From Odontesthes bonariensis (Eukaryota; Chordata; Actinopteri; Atheriniformes; Atherinopsidae), in contig NC_134516.1 of NCBI RefSeq assembly GCF_027942865.1, positions 24,759,322 through 24,823,321 on the forward strand: a stretch of DNA of 64,000 bases. Direction: 5' to 3'. A program made the position numbers and the translations under genes. Positions 33,446 through 44,255 of this stretch are shown piece by piece; within the stretch, counting starts at the first letter, position 1, and each line of letters opens with the position of its first letter. Below the pieces are notes generated by a model. The model was not told where the DNA came from and did not search any database. It was given only the letters and a program-made list of their open reading frames with translations.

Positions 33446-33588
33446 GTAAAGCTGGACTAGTGTCTGAAGTATTGAGTCTCCTGTATCAATACTGACCCCT
33501 TCTGTTTTCTGCAGGTGACTCTCATGGACACTTCCATGGAGATTCCAACATGTGGCTGAACTCTGGCAAAATAAACTTGACCAATAAA
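33446..33588 (+). other. 3' UTR intron and poly(A) signal of secreted gene 2
   Basis: The donor GTAAAG begins one base after the stop codon. The acceptor TTTTCTGCAG ends at 33514. AATAAA at 33583-33588 follows a nearer AAATAAAC at ~33569. Confidence 0.75.
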
Positions 33589-33599
33589 ATGAGGTCTGT

Positions 33600-34455
33600 G
33601 TATTGAATACTTTAACTCGAGGTTTGTTTTCACTTCATAGCTTTAAGTCTTCACCACACCCACTGAGGCTGACTCTGCTTTTGAAGCACAAACTGAATAC
33701 TTCTGCTTTAAATTCCACCACTACATGTTTCCTTCTCCTCATGGTTGAATTGCATTACACAAACCCAGACCAAAATAACTTGAAGCTCAGTACAGTGGCC
33801 CTGCTTGACCTTGCACCATGAAGGTGTTTCAGTTAAATCTGCACTCGCTGGCCTTTTCCAAGCTTTAATTGCATGTGACTCGTTAGCCTATGCTACGTAG
33901 CCTTGCCCCTCTGCTTGGCACCACTTGGTGTCTTCTGTGTGCCTCATCAGAGCCATACATCCCTCTTAACCAACTGTCTCGACTTGCCCTCTGTGTGTGC
34001 GGCCTTTGTTCATCTCACCTGGGACACCAGCTGGAGGGCTATGACACTGCTTCACACAGACTCGGTCCTTAACATGGCATCACATCTTCCCATGTTGGTT
34101 TTCATCCTACACAAGACTTAAATATCTCCTCTGCTTTTGTTTTCCTGATCTACCACATGTGGAAGATGCCTTTTCAAATTCCCTCGAGTGCAAAGCTACA
34201 TGATCAATTTGCAAAATATTTTTTAACTCCTTCGATTCAGATCACTTGCTATTAAACTAGCAATAGTTGGCACAATCAAACTTTCAAAGTACTCACCCAC
34301 AGTAGGCTCTCCGATACGGCCCTCTAGAAAAGGTCTCCAAACAGTTCTAGCAGAGTCTCAGTGAATGGCAGTGTGGAAATTATTAGACCTTTTGCAGAGT
34401 GGACTGGAGAGCTGTCCAGGGTGTACCCTGACTCTTTCAATTGGCAGCAGGGATA
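33600..34455. other. Non-coding DNA
   Basis: No gene, RNA or transposon end recognised. Confidence 0.4.
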
Positions 34456-35043
34456 GGCTAAAGCAGAGATACTCATTATGCGGCTCCTCAAGCTTTAATT
34501 GGTGGCTCGCACTCGCACAGTAGCTTATAACAATATGGTAACAATAACAAATTTGGTCAAATAACATACAGCGAATATTGCACAGTATGAAGTATTTTTA
34601 TTAAGGCTTAATGGTGTTTCCTAAAGGGGGCTCTGTTAAACCTGGCAACGCAGCCCGTTTAAACCACCATCACACTTGACCGCAGTGCACGCTAGCTCCA
34701 TTAGCGAGATGCAGGCACAATGGGTCGGTTTTTAATTAAAAAAGGACTAAACCATGCTCATCTTGAATGTCTCACTATGATTGCAACAAACTACAAATGC
34801 AACATGAAGAAAGTCAAGGACATGCATGCCAGCTTCCAGTATTAAGGATTCCAGTATTCAGGTAAATGCGGTCTTAATTGAAAATGTATTGGCTGTGTTG
34901 TTTCTTTTTGTGGGATGTTTTATATGTAGAAATGCATATTTGCAAAAGGGGACTTAGTATGTTGTCATAAAAGTGGCTCTTCCCTTGATTTTGCTCTGCC
35001 AATGTGGCTCTTGTGGAAAAAAAATAGTATCACTGGGCTAAAG
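34456..35043. mobile_element. hAT-type MITE with 8-bp target duplication
   Basis: Ends CAGAGATACT (34464) and AGTATCACTG (to 35035) are inverted and flanked by the direct repeat GGCTAAAG at 34456-34463 and 35036-35043. Eight-base duplications define hAT insertion. The centre near 34720-34850 keeps a plus-strand trace MGRFLIKKGLNHAHLECL, similar to the tail of hAT-family host-like transposases. The element is 572 bp, so it is an internally deleted copy. Confidence 0.9.
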
Positions 35044-35099
35044 GCTTCCACTACCCTAAACTGGATACATTGAGTAAAGTAAATGGATGGTAAGATAGT

Positions 35100-35320
35100 T
35101 CCAGTGAGGAACCTTGGAGTTATTTTTACCAGAATTTAATCATTCAATGCACATAAAACAGGTTTCTAGGACTGCCTTCTTTCACCTTTGTAATATTGTT
35201 AAAATCAGGAACATCCTGTCTCAGTGATGCAGTAAAACTGCTCCATGCATTTGTTACTTCAGGATTTGCCTCCTGTAATTCTTTATTATTGCATTCAGAG
35301 GATGCAACATCAATAGGCAT
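35100..35320 (+). mobile_element. L2/Rex1-like LINE relic
   Basis: Broken plus-strand frames read NLGVIFT-type start, AFFHLCNIVKIRNILSQ, and DAVKLLHAFVTSGF followed by CNSLL. This is the conserved end of a LINE reverse transcriptase (usual form SRLDYCNSLL). At least one in-frame stop is present. Older than the L2 copy at 22768. Confidence 0.65.
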
Positions 35321-36334
35321 GTTCTGGCACAACTGCAGAACCTGCCATTACAGAGTGGAAAGGCAACAAGTTGCCTATTAAAGCACAATAGTAGAGTGGT
35401 ACAGGGTAGGGTTGTCAAAGAATATTCTAAATTTAAATAGGTTTTTAAAAAAAAAAAAAAAAAAAAAAAGTGAAAATTAATATTCAAATGTTGAAAAACA
35501 TCTGCCTTGAGTCGGCACACTCCATGACGGGGTCAGGGACAGGTCACAGGAGTCACACTGTCTGGTAAAGCGTCACTGCTGAAAGTTGATTCACTTGATG
35601 GCAGAAAGTTCAGGGCCCAACTTGACTGCAGGCACAAAGAAAGTGATTTTAACCCCCAATAATATATATATAAAGCCCCACCTGGAAATACTTCAGATTT
35701 TGGTCAGTTGATGGAAATAATTTTAGAAGCCTTGACATTTGTATACGAGCTACAGTTAGCGTATCAGTCGACCACCAGCAACATGAGGTTACATCTTGAA
35801 AATAGACTTTGCATAACATGAAACAAAAATTGTTAAGTTTCAACTTGAATAAGCCACCTATACAAGTAGTTAAGTCTGTTAACTTTAGCAAAAAAAAAAA
35901 AAACCTAGGCAAGGTCATCATTTGACAAGACTGCTGAAGACAGCACTGGTTGTGGCTCAACTGTAGAAGAATATTTAAGGAGTATCCAGCCAAGTATTTC
36001 AAGCACAACGTTTGTTTGGCAAGCCTTCAGGTTGGCTACCGTGCACTCAGCAACCTATAGAAGGGGTTGTGTCTGGCTGCCATGTACAGGTGTAGAGAAA
36101 TGGCTGTAAAGGATGCTGTAGCTGATCGCTATAGTCAATTGAGCAACTATTTAACACCTTCATTCAATTCCTCTCAAGATGCAGAGCTTTGAGAAGCCAT
36201 GTTTGAAACTGAAAGCAGAACGTCCGAGTCAATTATGACAGGTGATGCCTGCCATTTGCCTTGAACCCAGATGGTGTACACAGGCCATCGTTTCCCTTAG
36301 TCAATCATTCTGAAGCAAGATCATTTGACAAGAT
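35321..36334. other. Non-coding DNA with poly(A) tract
   Basis: A run of ~24 A lies at 35446-35469. The rest has no recognised gene. Confidence 0.4.
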
Positions 36335-36452
36335 TTTAATTCAAAGACTAAAAATAATCTTGTGCCGTTGGGATTCAGCTTTCCAATCTGAAACAGAACC
36401 AGATTAGTTAGAGCATTGAGATAAAGACATTTGCAGGTACCACTCAACATAC
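36335..36452 (-). other. 3' UTR intron and poly(A) signal of secreted gene 3
   Basis: On the minus strand a donor GTATGT (from 36452) lies ~22 bases after the stop. The acceptor CTGTTTCAG ends at 36388 and ATTAAA is at 36340-36335. Confidence 0.65.
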
Positions 36453-36474
36453 CCTCTGCACATCATGTTCAGCT

Positions 36475-37824
36475 CTAGCGGGCACTTGGGAAGAACTTTT
36501 TCTGCTGCCCAGAACCATGGCTGTCAGTAATATGCTCCTTCAAGTAGTGGACGTCCTGAAAGTAGTCTTTGCCCTTCTCATGCTGCTGGCTGAAGGTGCT
36601 GTAGGTTCCAGAGGGGTACAAGCCATACAAAAGCCTGTAGTCAAAGTTAGGAGATCCACCCACACCAAAGCGTGGCACCAGTACGGTTGCAGATCCCGGT
36701 CCAGACCCTTGGCGGTCATCCGGGTAGCCGAATTCCTCCGTTTGCTGCTGGTAATTCCCGAGTTCAGCTTCCTTGATGACACTGGAGGTCTCCCCTGACT
36801 GGAGGACAGGGCCAGGTGGTGACAGAAGGGCTGCAGGGAGAACGTCAGTGAGGCTGAGGGCTTGGGCTGACGCATCCTCAAAGACTGAGGGAGCAATAGC
36901 CCACTGGGTTTCTGTGTGGAGACATTTCACAATTAGTCCTTTTCACAGCAGAAGTTCTGAAACCACAGAGTCTTAACATATTCTTAACTAAGCAAGATTT
37001 GCTAGTGACTACATGAAAACACACAGACACCTTTAGGCTTCCAAACATATTTTGGGCCATCTACACTCCAAGCAGAAGATTTACCTTGTGGTCCAGATTG
37101 GGCAGCTCCAGGTTGCAGAGCGCCAGCGTCAGATCCTACGTCAACAGGCACATAAGTGACAGTAGAGTATCCTGTTGCAGGCAGGCCAGAGCTCACGCTG
37201 CTCAATGCTGGACCCGTCTGAACAGCCTGTGGGACACCAGAAGCTTGCACAGCCATTTGCACGGGCACAACGGAGCCAGAGCTGCTGAATCTTGGGTCTG
37301 CCTGAAGAGCACCTTGGACAAGGCCAGGAGCTTGGACAAGGCCGGGAGCTTGGGCGACCAGTTGCGTTGGCACAAATGAGCCATAGCCACTGAGTCTTGG
37401 GTCTGCCTGAAGAACAGGTTGACTTTGACCAGAGACCAGCACAGGTGTCGCCATATAAAGGTCACTGGAAGCAGTGTAGGGCACGGTCACCGGGCGGCCA
37501 GCGGCTGCTCCCTGGTAAGAGCCAAAATTACCTGCAGCTCTTGTGCCGCTGCTGCTCTGGCCTGCTGATTTTGAACCTGGGTGCATGAGAACAAGTTTAG
37601 CAGAAGCTGATTCAAGCAAGCATGTAATGTTTTATCACAACAGATGATAGCACACCTTTAGTGGGAAAACCCCATGTAGCAGCAGTCAACAAGGCAAAGA
37701 GGGAAACCCTGAAATTATGTACAACAAAGAGTAAGAATGCAATATTAACTAATGTTTCCAATCAAGCAAAAACTGTAAAAGGCAGCTTGTGCTTATACCT
37801 CAGGAAGAATCCAGCAGCTGTCAT
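36475..37824 (-). CDS. Secreted low-complexity protein 3 (4 coding exons, 335-353 aa)
   Basis: Exons on the minus strand are 37824-37799, 37708-37656, 37576-37031 (or to 37085 with the alternative donor GTAAAT) and 36911-36475. Both donor choices are phase 1 and keep the frame (353 or 335 aa). The signal peptide is MTAAGFFLRVSLFALLTAAT. The long third exon is rich in Ser, Gln, Val and Pro and has imperfect repeats (LQADPRLSGYGSFVPTQL and LQADPRFSSSGSVVPVQM; APGLVQ twice). The last exon is more complex: TQWAIAPSVFEDASAQ, FGVGGSPNFDYRLLYGLYPS, and EKGKDYFQDVHYLKEHITD. Intron phases and the 3' UTR intron are as in secreted genes 1 and 2. Family not recognised. It is divergently placed relative to those two. 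Confidence 0.8.
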
Positions 37825-37865
37825 GGTGAAAACAAGCTATGAGAGGAAACAGCAAGGGTGAAGGG

Positions 37866-37875
37866 TTATAAATAA
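37866..37875 (-). promoter_or_regulatory. Possible TATA box of secreted gene 3
   Basis: The minus strand reads TTATTTATAA about 45 bp upstream of the ATG at 37824. Confidence 0.35.
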
Positions 37876-38635
37876 TGCCACAGACCAGCCCAGACCAATC
37901 AAAGCTTAACGTGCTAACAACAGACAGCTGCTTGTGAGGGACTATCAGGACAGGTGGACGCTGGAGGCTCATCTGGTTGCTCTGGTATCAGCCTCATTGT
38001 CTCCTCTCGCCTCCACCCTCCTGTCTGTGCTAAAGGCACTTAGTCACTGCCAAATATTTTACTGTCGTAAAATAGCTCTACCCAAATTGTCGTAATTCTC
38101 AGATTTTCTATTTCAGTTAAACGTAGAAGCTGGAAATAACATCCTCGATGTTGAGTTTTCACACCGACCCACTGACACATTTAACAAGTTAACTGAGGCC
38201 TGCAGAGTCTGAGATGTAGCTCTTATTGGTCCTTTAAAGGAGACATGTTTTGCCCTTTTTTGTACAATTTCCCGAGGTCTTACTGAAATGTGTGAGACAG
38301 GTCAGGAGCTCCTGGTCTTATTGGCCAAGTTTTTCCCCCAAAAGTGTATTTTATTTCCTAAACATGATGCTTTTCTAACTTTAACCCAGTACTTTTAATG
38401 TTTTACACCTTTCGACCAAGTAGTTTTGGAAAAAAAGGTGAAAAACGAATGAAGGAAACAACGGTCTCACAGCAGTTCAAAGACTGGTGTCAAACACAAG
38501 TCCCGTGTTTAGGAGATGGTTGACTGTCCTCTGCATCCTTTTTAATCTCCTGACTTGGTCAGTGTTACTTGTTGATAATCCAGCGGTGCAGGATGATGTT
38601 TCCTGTTAGTTTTGGCAGAACTGGTGCTCAGCTGC
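37876..38635. other. Non-coding DNA
   Basis: No gene or element end recognised. Confidence 0.4.
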
Positions 38636-38910
38636 TGGCACAGAGGAATAACTGGCCCAGCAAAGAGCCTCCAACAAATAACCAACCGGATGATCCAGAA
38701 CTTCCTGCAGCTAAACAAAGAGAAAACAGAGGTCATTGTCAGCTGTTAAAAATCTGAGCTCAGCTTCAGGCTGTGATGTTAAAAAGCACAAACCAAGCAG
38801 GAATCTGGGTGTTATTATGGACTCAGAGCTGAACTTCAGCAGCCAGATCAGCTCAGTTAGGAAGTCAGCCGACTATCACCTGGAGAATATTTCCAGGATT
38901 AAAGGACTTC
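38636..38910 (+). mobile_element. LINE reverse-transcriptase relic
   Basis: The plus strand reads FLQLNKEKTEVIV-type wording in broken frame, then SASGCDVKKHKPSRNLGVIM and DSELNFSSQISSVRKSADYH, the thumb region of an L2/CR1-like reverse transcriptase. It is joined directly to the ~1 kb dispersed repeat at ~38905. Confidence 0.7.
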
Positions 38911-39880
38911 CTTCCCTGGTTACCTGTCAGATTTTATTACTCATTTTAAAAGCTTTGAATAGTTGGACGGTTGCCTCTGTCTATGATCTGTGAACTCCTT
39001 ACTCCCCTGATTGCTGCTCACACGGCCCACTGTTTAATATAACTGACCTGTTCATTAGATGGAAATGAATCCCTGCATACTCCTAAAAATCACTTTATTT
39101 TGAGGCTTTTTCTTCAAATTAAAACCCCACTTTCATAATTACTCGGGACTCTTTGTAAAATGCAAATAAAACCAGAAAGATATGATCTTAGAACTATTAA
39201 AAGGTTATATCTAATTAGAAATAGTGCAAGTTCGGTGCCATCCTCTGTATGAATGAATTGGATTCATTCTGAATTCATTATGAACAGTATTATAATTACA
39301 ATGAATTTAACTCCAATTGGCCTGAATTGGACTTTATTACTGAAGTGCCCTGAGATGACATTTGTTGTAATTGTAATAGTTTATTTTGGCAACATTTTAA
39401 ACAAACTGACATTATTCTGTCTTGGGAAACACTGCTGGTGGAAAACATGATACTGGCTGCTGAAAAACTGGCAGAAGTGGACCTTCCAACGTGACAGTGA
39501 CAGGAAGTAATCAGCTGAAGTCGTCCAGAGATTAACAGAGAACACAAATCAACATTCTGGAATCCGGACTTCACTTCCATCCAGAATCTGTGGTTGGAAC
39601 CACAGACCAGAAGAGACAGAACAGAAGCCTTCACAAAGCTGTGATGTCATCACTGTGGTGACATCACAATCGATGTCATCTCTGATCTTGTTTGACATCA
39701 CAAAGTTTATACAGGCCAGACATTTTCACTGCTTTTTCACAGCTGGTCAGGAGTTTATCTGAAGAAACACGTCCAGTTTTTGAAGCAGATTTGAAAGTCA
39801 CAGCAAACGGTTTTCACATCGCCTAAAAAACACTTAATTACTATCTTAAATAATCATTTTAACAAGCACTTAGAAACAAT
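38905..39880. repeat. Dispersed ~1 kb repeat, copy 2 (inverted)
   Basis: Same sequence as 21061-22060 in reverse orientation. The open frame on the minus strand (39634-39296) differs from copy 1 at about two residues. This copy lies outside both arms, so the repeat is a dispersed family and not just part of the duplication. Confidence 0.8.
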
Positions 39881-39936
39881 GCTTACTTACTATCTTAAAT
39901 TTTTTTGATTTTAAGTACTTAAAAACAACAAGCAAA

Positions 39937-40161
39937 ATGAGTCAAACTAAGAAACCATCTCCTCCACTTCAGTGGTGTGACATGGCAGACGACGATTTGC
40001 CCGAGGGTTTCTACACGTGTCCCATTACTTTTGGCAGTAAGGAAAGTTATGAGGAACCCAGCAACTGTTGGAAAAAGAACAACCCCAGGTCTCTGCTGCA
40101 GCTGGGACTCCTCACTCAGAGGATGTCCAGCTCCTGCAGGATCATCTCCAGGCCTCCGTAG
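39937..40161 (+). CDS. Short open frame, unknown
   Basis: A frame starting MSQTKKPSPPLQWCDMADDD continues to LPEGFYTCPITFGSKESYEE. It then enters Ser-rich text that looks like a frame change near 40080. No known domain. It may be the 5' part of the same broken gene as the coiled-coil frame at 40308. Confidence 0.3.
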   Translation: MSQTKKPSPPLQWCDMADDDLPEGFYTCPITFGSKESYEEPSNCWKKNNPRSLLQLGLLTQRMSSSCRIISRPP

Positions 40162-40307
40162 TTCCTCCAGTCAAGTGGAAGTTTCCAGTTTCACAAACCG
40201 AGGGGATTCCCTCTAACGCCTCTGCTGCCGACCGAGATTATGGATCAGAGAAATGACAGAACTCTGACCGACAGAAGAATGACAGGATCAGCTATTTATA
40301 GCATGGG

Positions 40308-40721
40308 ATGGATATTCTGAGGACAAAGCTGCTGAAGAAACATTTCTTTCTGACAGGAGAAAAAGACAGAAGAGTGGCAGCAGAGAGCGGCTGCTCCATG
40401 ACTGAGGAAAAACTAAAGAAGGTGGAAAACTGTTTGACGCGTGAGCGTCATCTCCGTCAAAAGTGTGAGCAGGAGCTCAAGCAGTGCAACCGAGTCACTG
40501 CAGGATTGTGTGAAACTCTGAAAGCAGCAGCAGCAGAAAGTGAATATCAGTCAGTTCTGAAAGAGGCAGAGAGCTGGAAAGAGCAACTGAAAGAAAAGAG
40601 CCACGTTGGTGGAGCGGAACTCTCTCTTAGATTAGCCAGAACTATCGAGAAAAGCCAGGCTTTCTGCGAATCCAGCTTCGTGGAACACCCCTCAGGACTT
40701 CCAAAACTTCCAGACTTCTGA
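40308..40721 (+). CDS. Coiled-coil open frame, unknown (137 aa)
   Basis: MDILRTKLLKKHFFLTGEKD is followed by a highly charged helix-forming stretch (EEKLKKVENCLTRERHLRQK, EYQSVLKEAESWKEQLKEK) with a likely coiled coil over residues ~30-110, ending in SGLPKLPDF. No family recognised. No introns were identified. It could be a small gene, or a fragment of a longer retrocopy that starts near 39937. Confidence 0.4.
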   Translation: MDILRTKLLKKHFFLTGEKDRRVAAESGCSMTEEKLKKVENCLTRERHLRQKCEQELKQCNRVTAGLCETLKAAAAESEYQSVLKEAESWKEQLKEKSHVGGAELSLRLARTIEKSQAFCESSFVEHPSGLPKLPDF

Positions 40722-40773
40722 ACTGGGTTTCAGTTCCTGCTCTTTATTCTTTCATCAGTTTTATGAACCATGT

Positions 40774-40847
40774 GGCGCTGTGGCTTAGTTGGTCAAAGTG
40801 CCTGTCTAGTAAACAGGAGATCCTGGGTTCAAATCCCAGCAGTGCCT
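40774..40847 (+). tRNA. tRNA-Thr (AGT)
   Basis: 74 nt, acceptor GGCGCTG/CAGTGCC (one G-T pair), anticodon loop CTAGTAA, B box GGTTCAAATCC. No T4 follows within 50 nt. Confidence 0.9.
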
Positions 40848-40849
40848 GT

Positions 40850-41428
40850 AGGATTTATTATCAGCTTTCTACTAAATGCTTCTCACTGGTCCACTTAATG
40901 AAAGTGCGTATAAATAGCATACAGCTTTTAAAGTCTCATTTATGCCTATTTTATGCTTTCAGAGTGTAATTTTCCTCTGTTCACATAACACGTCAAATGG
41001 TTAGGGTACGGTACGGTGGAGGTTCTCCTCCTGTCACACTACATAACATCAAAATGAACGTACAAACCGTGAAATAGTCAGAGTTAGAGTAAAAGCTGAG
41101 GGCAGGACGTCATTTCCACGAAATACGTAGCAGAAAATAATACGCAAAAGCATAAAAAAGCCTTGTAAAAACACAGTAAATGAGTTGGCGTGTAATAAGT
41201 ACACCGCTTCATGAGATCTGGCTGTAACTGGTGAAAGTGACTTCCTCATGAACACCAGGGTCTGAGTTGAAAACCCAACAATATCTGCAAAATATGATGA
41301 AGTTTTGAACCAATTGGAGGCACTTCTACTCATGGCTTTAACTATTCTTGAGGTACAGAATTACAAACAACTTCTGAAATGGATCCAGTTCCTGCTCTTT
41401 ATTCTTTCATCAGTTTTGTGAACCATGT
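40850..41428. other. Spacer between tRNA-Thr copies
   Basis: The block GTTCCTGCTCTTTATTCTTT before the first tRNA recurs at ~41389 before the second, so the two genes came from a ~655-bp tandem duplication. No coding region. Confidence 0.6.
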
Positions 41429-41502
41429 GGCGCTGTGGCTTAGTTGGTCAAAGTGCCTGTCTTGTAAACAGGAGATCCTGGGTTCAAATCCTAGCAGTGC
41501 CT
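41429..41502 (+). tRNA. tRNA-Thr (TGT)
   Basis: Differs from the copy at 40774 by wobble base 34 (loop CTTGTAA) and one T-stem change (CCTAGC), which leaves one mismatch. Confidence 0.85.
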
Positions 41503-42301
41503 TAAGATGTTATTATGTACGTCAACATGGGGCCATAACTGTTTTCAGGAATGCTGGGCTTCCAAAACAGTCTGTACTTGGAGGGACTTCATCTCATGGC
41601 TTTAATCAGTGCTTCTCAAAGTGTGGGGCCTAGCTGTTCACCTGGGGCCCGTTGCACAAAAGTAGGATAAGGGATTAAGCCGGGATATGTTGGCTATCCT
41701 GGATCAACTTATCCGTGATCCGGTTGCAGAAAAGTAGGATAAGGGAAGTGGGATATGTTCAGACCTAAGTTACCATGGAGATTTATTCTGTGAAGCTAGC
41801 CTGCTCCAGACCAGGCTAAGTTCCAGGATCTATTTAATCTCATTCCTTATCTCAGTCAGCGGTCGGCACAAATGGAAACCAATATTTATTCCACTGCCTA
41901 GAACATATTGTTAAAACATTTAACTATACCCACTATCATTATTGAAACATTTGTGATCATTAATTACAATCATTTTAGATAACTGATGATTTTAGATGAA
42001 CCACTAGATAATTTAGTTTCCCACAGACTACACATAAAGTACATCACCATATAAATATAAATACACATTAGAGAGTACCATGATGTTCCTTTATTGAACA
42101 AGGATGAATCAAAGCAAGTAAACCATCAACTCCTTTCAAAACTGAAGTCACACAGTGCTCTACAAGACAAAAAGCACAGAATCAAAGCATGCAGTTTGAG
42201 ACAAACTGTTTGTAAAAATGGTAATACAAATAAAATTGCCTTGCCTATACAGCACAAAAATCTTCTGCCATTGCAGGCCCAACTTAAATAAACATGCAAT
42301 A

Positions 42302-43230
42302 TTAATTAAAATAATTTAACACATAATGGTCTCTGACCAGCCGACCACAGTCGTCATCCGGGAAGATGGCAGGAATGTCCCGGTCTATGAGAGCTGGCAC
42401 TCTGGGGGCCCTCTCCTTTCTCAGGCAGGCCACATTGTGGAGGACAGCACAGGCCACAATGATATCACATGCCCTGTCTGGGCTGACTCTCAGGTGGGTC
42501 AGACACTGAAAGCGTGCCTTCAGTAGGCCAAATGTCATTTCTATCCGGGCCCTTGTTCTGGCATGGGCATGGTTGTATGCCAGTTGTGCCTCCAGAGGGT
42601 CTGCAAATGGAGTGAGCAGAAAAGGCTGGCAGGCATACCCTTTGTCACCCAGCAATACACCCAGGAATTCACCTGTGAATACAAAATGTTACCATCACAA
42701 CCTCATAAGTGGTGACAGTCTTAACACAGCCATGATGTTAAAAGTGGTTATCAATAGAGGTTCTGTGGCTCACCTTGTGATAGGCGCCGATAGATCTCTG
42801 AGTTCCGAAACACTCGGGAGTCGTGGACCGAGCCGGGCCACTTTGCCACAACATTACTGATCAAATAGTCAGCATTGCAGACCATCTGAAATGATAAGAT
42901 GTTAAACCAATTAATGCACATCACAGGCAATGTACAGTGTTCATTAATTAACTTTATCAAAAGTCATGTTCACCTGTACATTGATGCTGTGGAAGTTGTG
43001 TGTGCAGTCCACTGCATCAATGACATTGGGGAAACCTGTAATACGATGCAATGAGTATCTTACTCTGAATGTTAACATTGTAATTGTAACTGTAATTTAA
43101 AAAAAAAAAAAATTCTTACCTGCAATCCTATAGAACTTGATGTCACAGAGTCTTCTATGCCCAGGGAAGGAGATGAAGATGCTTGCAAGTCCTTTAATTG
43201 CGTTTTTTATTTCACTGCTAAAACAGTACA
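42302..43230 (-). pseudogene. Harbinger DDE transposase, exon pieces
   Basis: On the minus strand, pieces in order are: SFPGHRRLCDIKFYRIAG (~43190-43120), GFPNVIDAVDCTHNFHSINV (~43038-42975, first Asp), ISNVVAKWPGSVHDSRVFRN (~42868-42805, second Asp), and GDKGYACQPFLLTPF to TRARIEMTFGLLKARFQCL (42655-42470, the Glu), ending VLNYFN stop at 42302. The pieces are separated by short gaps with splice-like borders (for example TTCACAG/GTGAATTC at ~42675), so several may be true introns. N-terminal exons are not all identified. Confidence 0.7.
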
Positions 43231-43609
43231 GGCAATGTGTGGGCAGGCACATTCTTAATAAAAAGTTGCTGCCATGTCCATTTTGGTTGCTTGCTTGTGC
43301 GGATCTCGAAAACACATGAGAAGCTATACAGAATCATACGCGGCGGACAGCACAGCTTTATGCCAATTACGCACACAGGCTCCACACCTCCACACGCATC
43401 GCGTCTGCAATCATAACTCATCAGGGGAAATCACATTTTGCCAATATTTTAGAGACCCCCCAACATTTCCCAAATCATGTTTTCAGGGGGGTCTCTTGTC
43501 AGTTTCAGGGGGTCTCGGATCCCCCGAGTCCCCCGTAGTTCGAACACTGCCTAATTGTGATAATTTCAGTGGAGTGGTGAGTGTGATTTGTGCACTACTT
43601 ACGCATTCA

Positions 43610-43762
43610 GGAGGTCAGCAATGGTTTGCCACGCTTGCTCCCTTTGTTTTTTAACTGTGGCAGTATTTCCTTTTTGTTTTATTTTCTCCGTCACCTCTTC
43701 ATATACTTCCATTAATAATTATTGCTCCGCTGGGGAGAAATACGCCGCCCTTGTTGCCATGG
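43610..43762 (-). pseudogene. Harbinger MADF/Myb-like exon
   Basis: MATRAAYFSPAEQ, then a stop codon, then LLMEVYEEVTEKIKQKGNTA and VKKQREQAWQTIADLLNA. This is the trihelix/MADF DNA-binding domain that accompanies Harbinger transposase. The stop falls where isoleucine or leucine is usual. Confidence 0.8.
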
Positions 43763-44173
43763 TGAATCAGTGAATCTATGATCGATCGTGGGGTCTGTTT
43801 AAGAAAGCCGTGTGCAGCACTTATCCAGGATCGCTTTCAGCTGGCTTAATGAATCCGTGTCTGCTCATCCTGGATTGGCCTTTGTGCAACCAACTAAGCC
43901 TGGGCGCCCATGTTTTGGATTCCTTGAACCTGGCTAAGTAATTCATCCTGGATATCTAAATCCTACTTTTGTGCAACGGGCCCCTGCACAGATTGATCTC
44001 TGAAGACACAACTCCTTCCTCTCACATATTTCGAAGACTGACCATTTCTAACAAACAAACAAAAAAGCTTTTTCTTGATCGTCATATCTTAGGTCTCTCT
44101 CAGGAGTTGAAGTCCTTCATGAAAATGATGATTTGTAACCGTTGAATGTCAAAGATGAACATACATGTATGTA

Positions 44174-44255
44174 GTTGTCGTGGCCGAGAGGGTAAGGCGA
44201 TGGATTAGAAATCCATTGGGGTCTCCCCGCGCAGGTTCGAGTCCTGTGGACAACG
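44174..44255 (+). pseudogene. tRNA-Ser (AGA) 1, damaged
   Basis: 82 nt. A box has GGGTAAGG for GGTTAAGG, and the 3' strand reads CCTGTGGACAAC for CCTGCCGACAAC, breaking the T/acceptor stems. Confidence 0.75.

Larger units (their letters stand above)
41642..43986 (-). mobile_element. Harbinger element with both ends
   Basis: Ends GGGCCCGTTGCACAAAAGTA (41645) and its complement (to 43983) are flanked by the trinucleotide CTG on both sides, a CWG-type target duplication known for Harbinger/PIF. The right end lies ~190 bp from the tRNA-Ser array. Two minus-strand genes, a MADF/Myb-like gene and a DDE nuclease, are both disrupted. Complete ends with disrupted genes mark it as non-autonomous today. 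Confidence 0.9.

Noticed and set aside
27544-37824. Secreted genes as SCPP (enamel/bone matrix) family
   Set aside because: SCPP introns are phase 0; these are phase 2 and phase 1.
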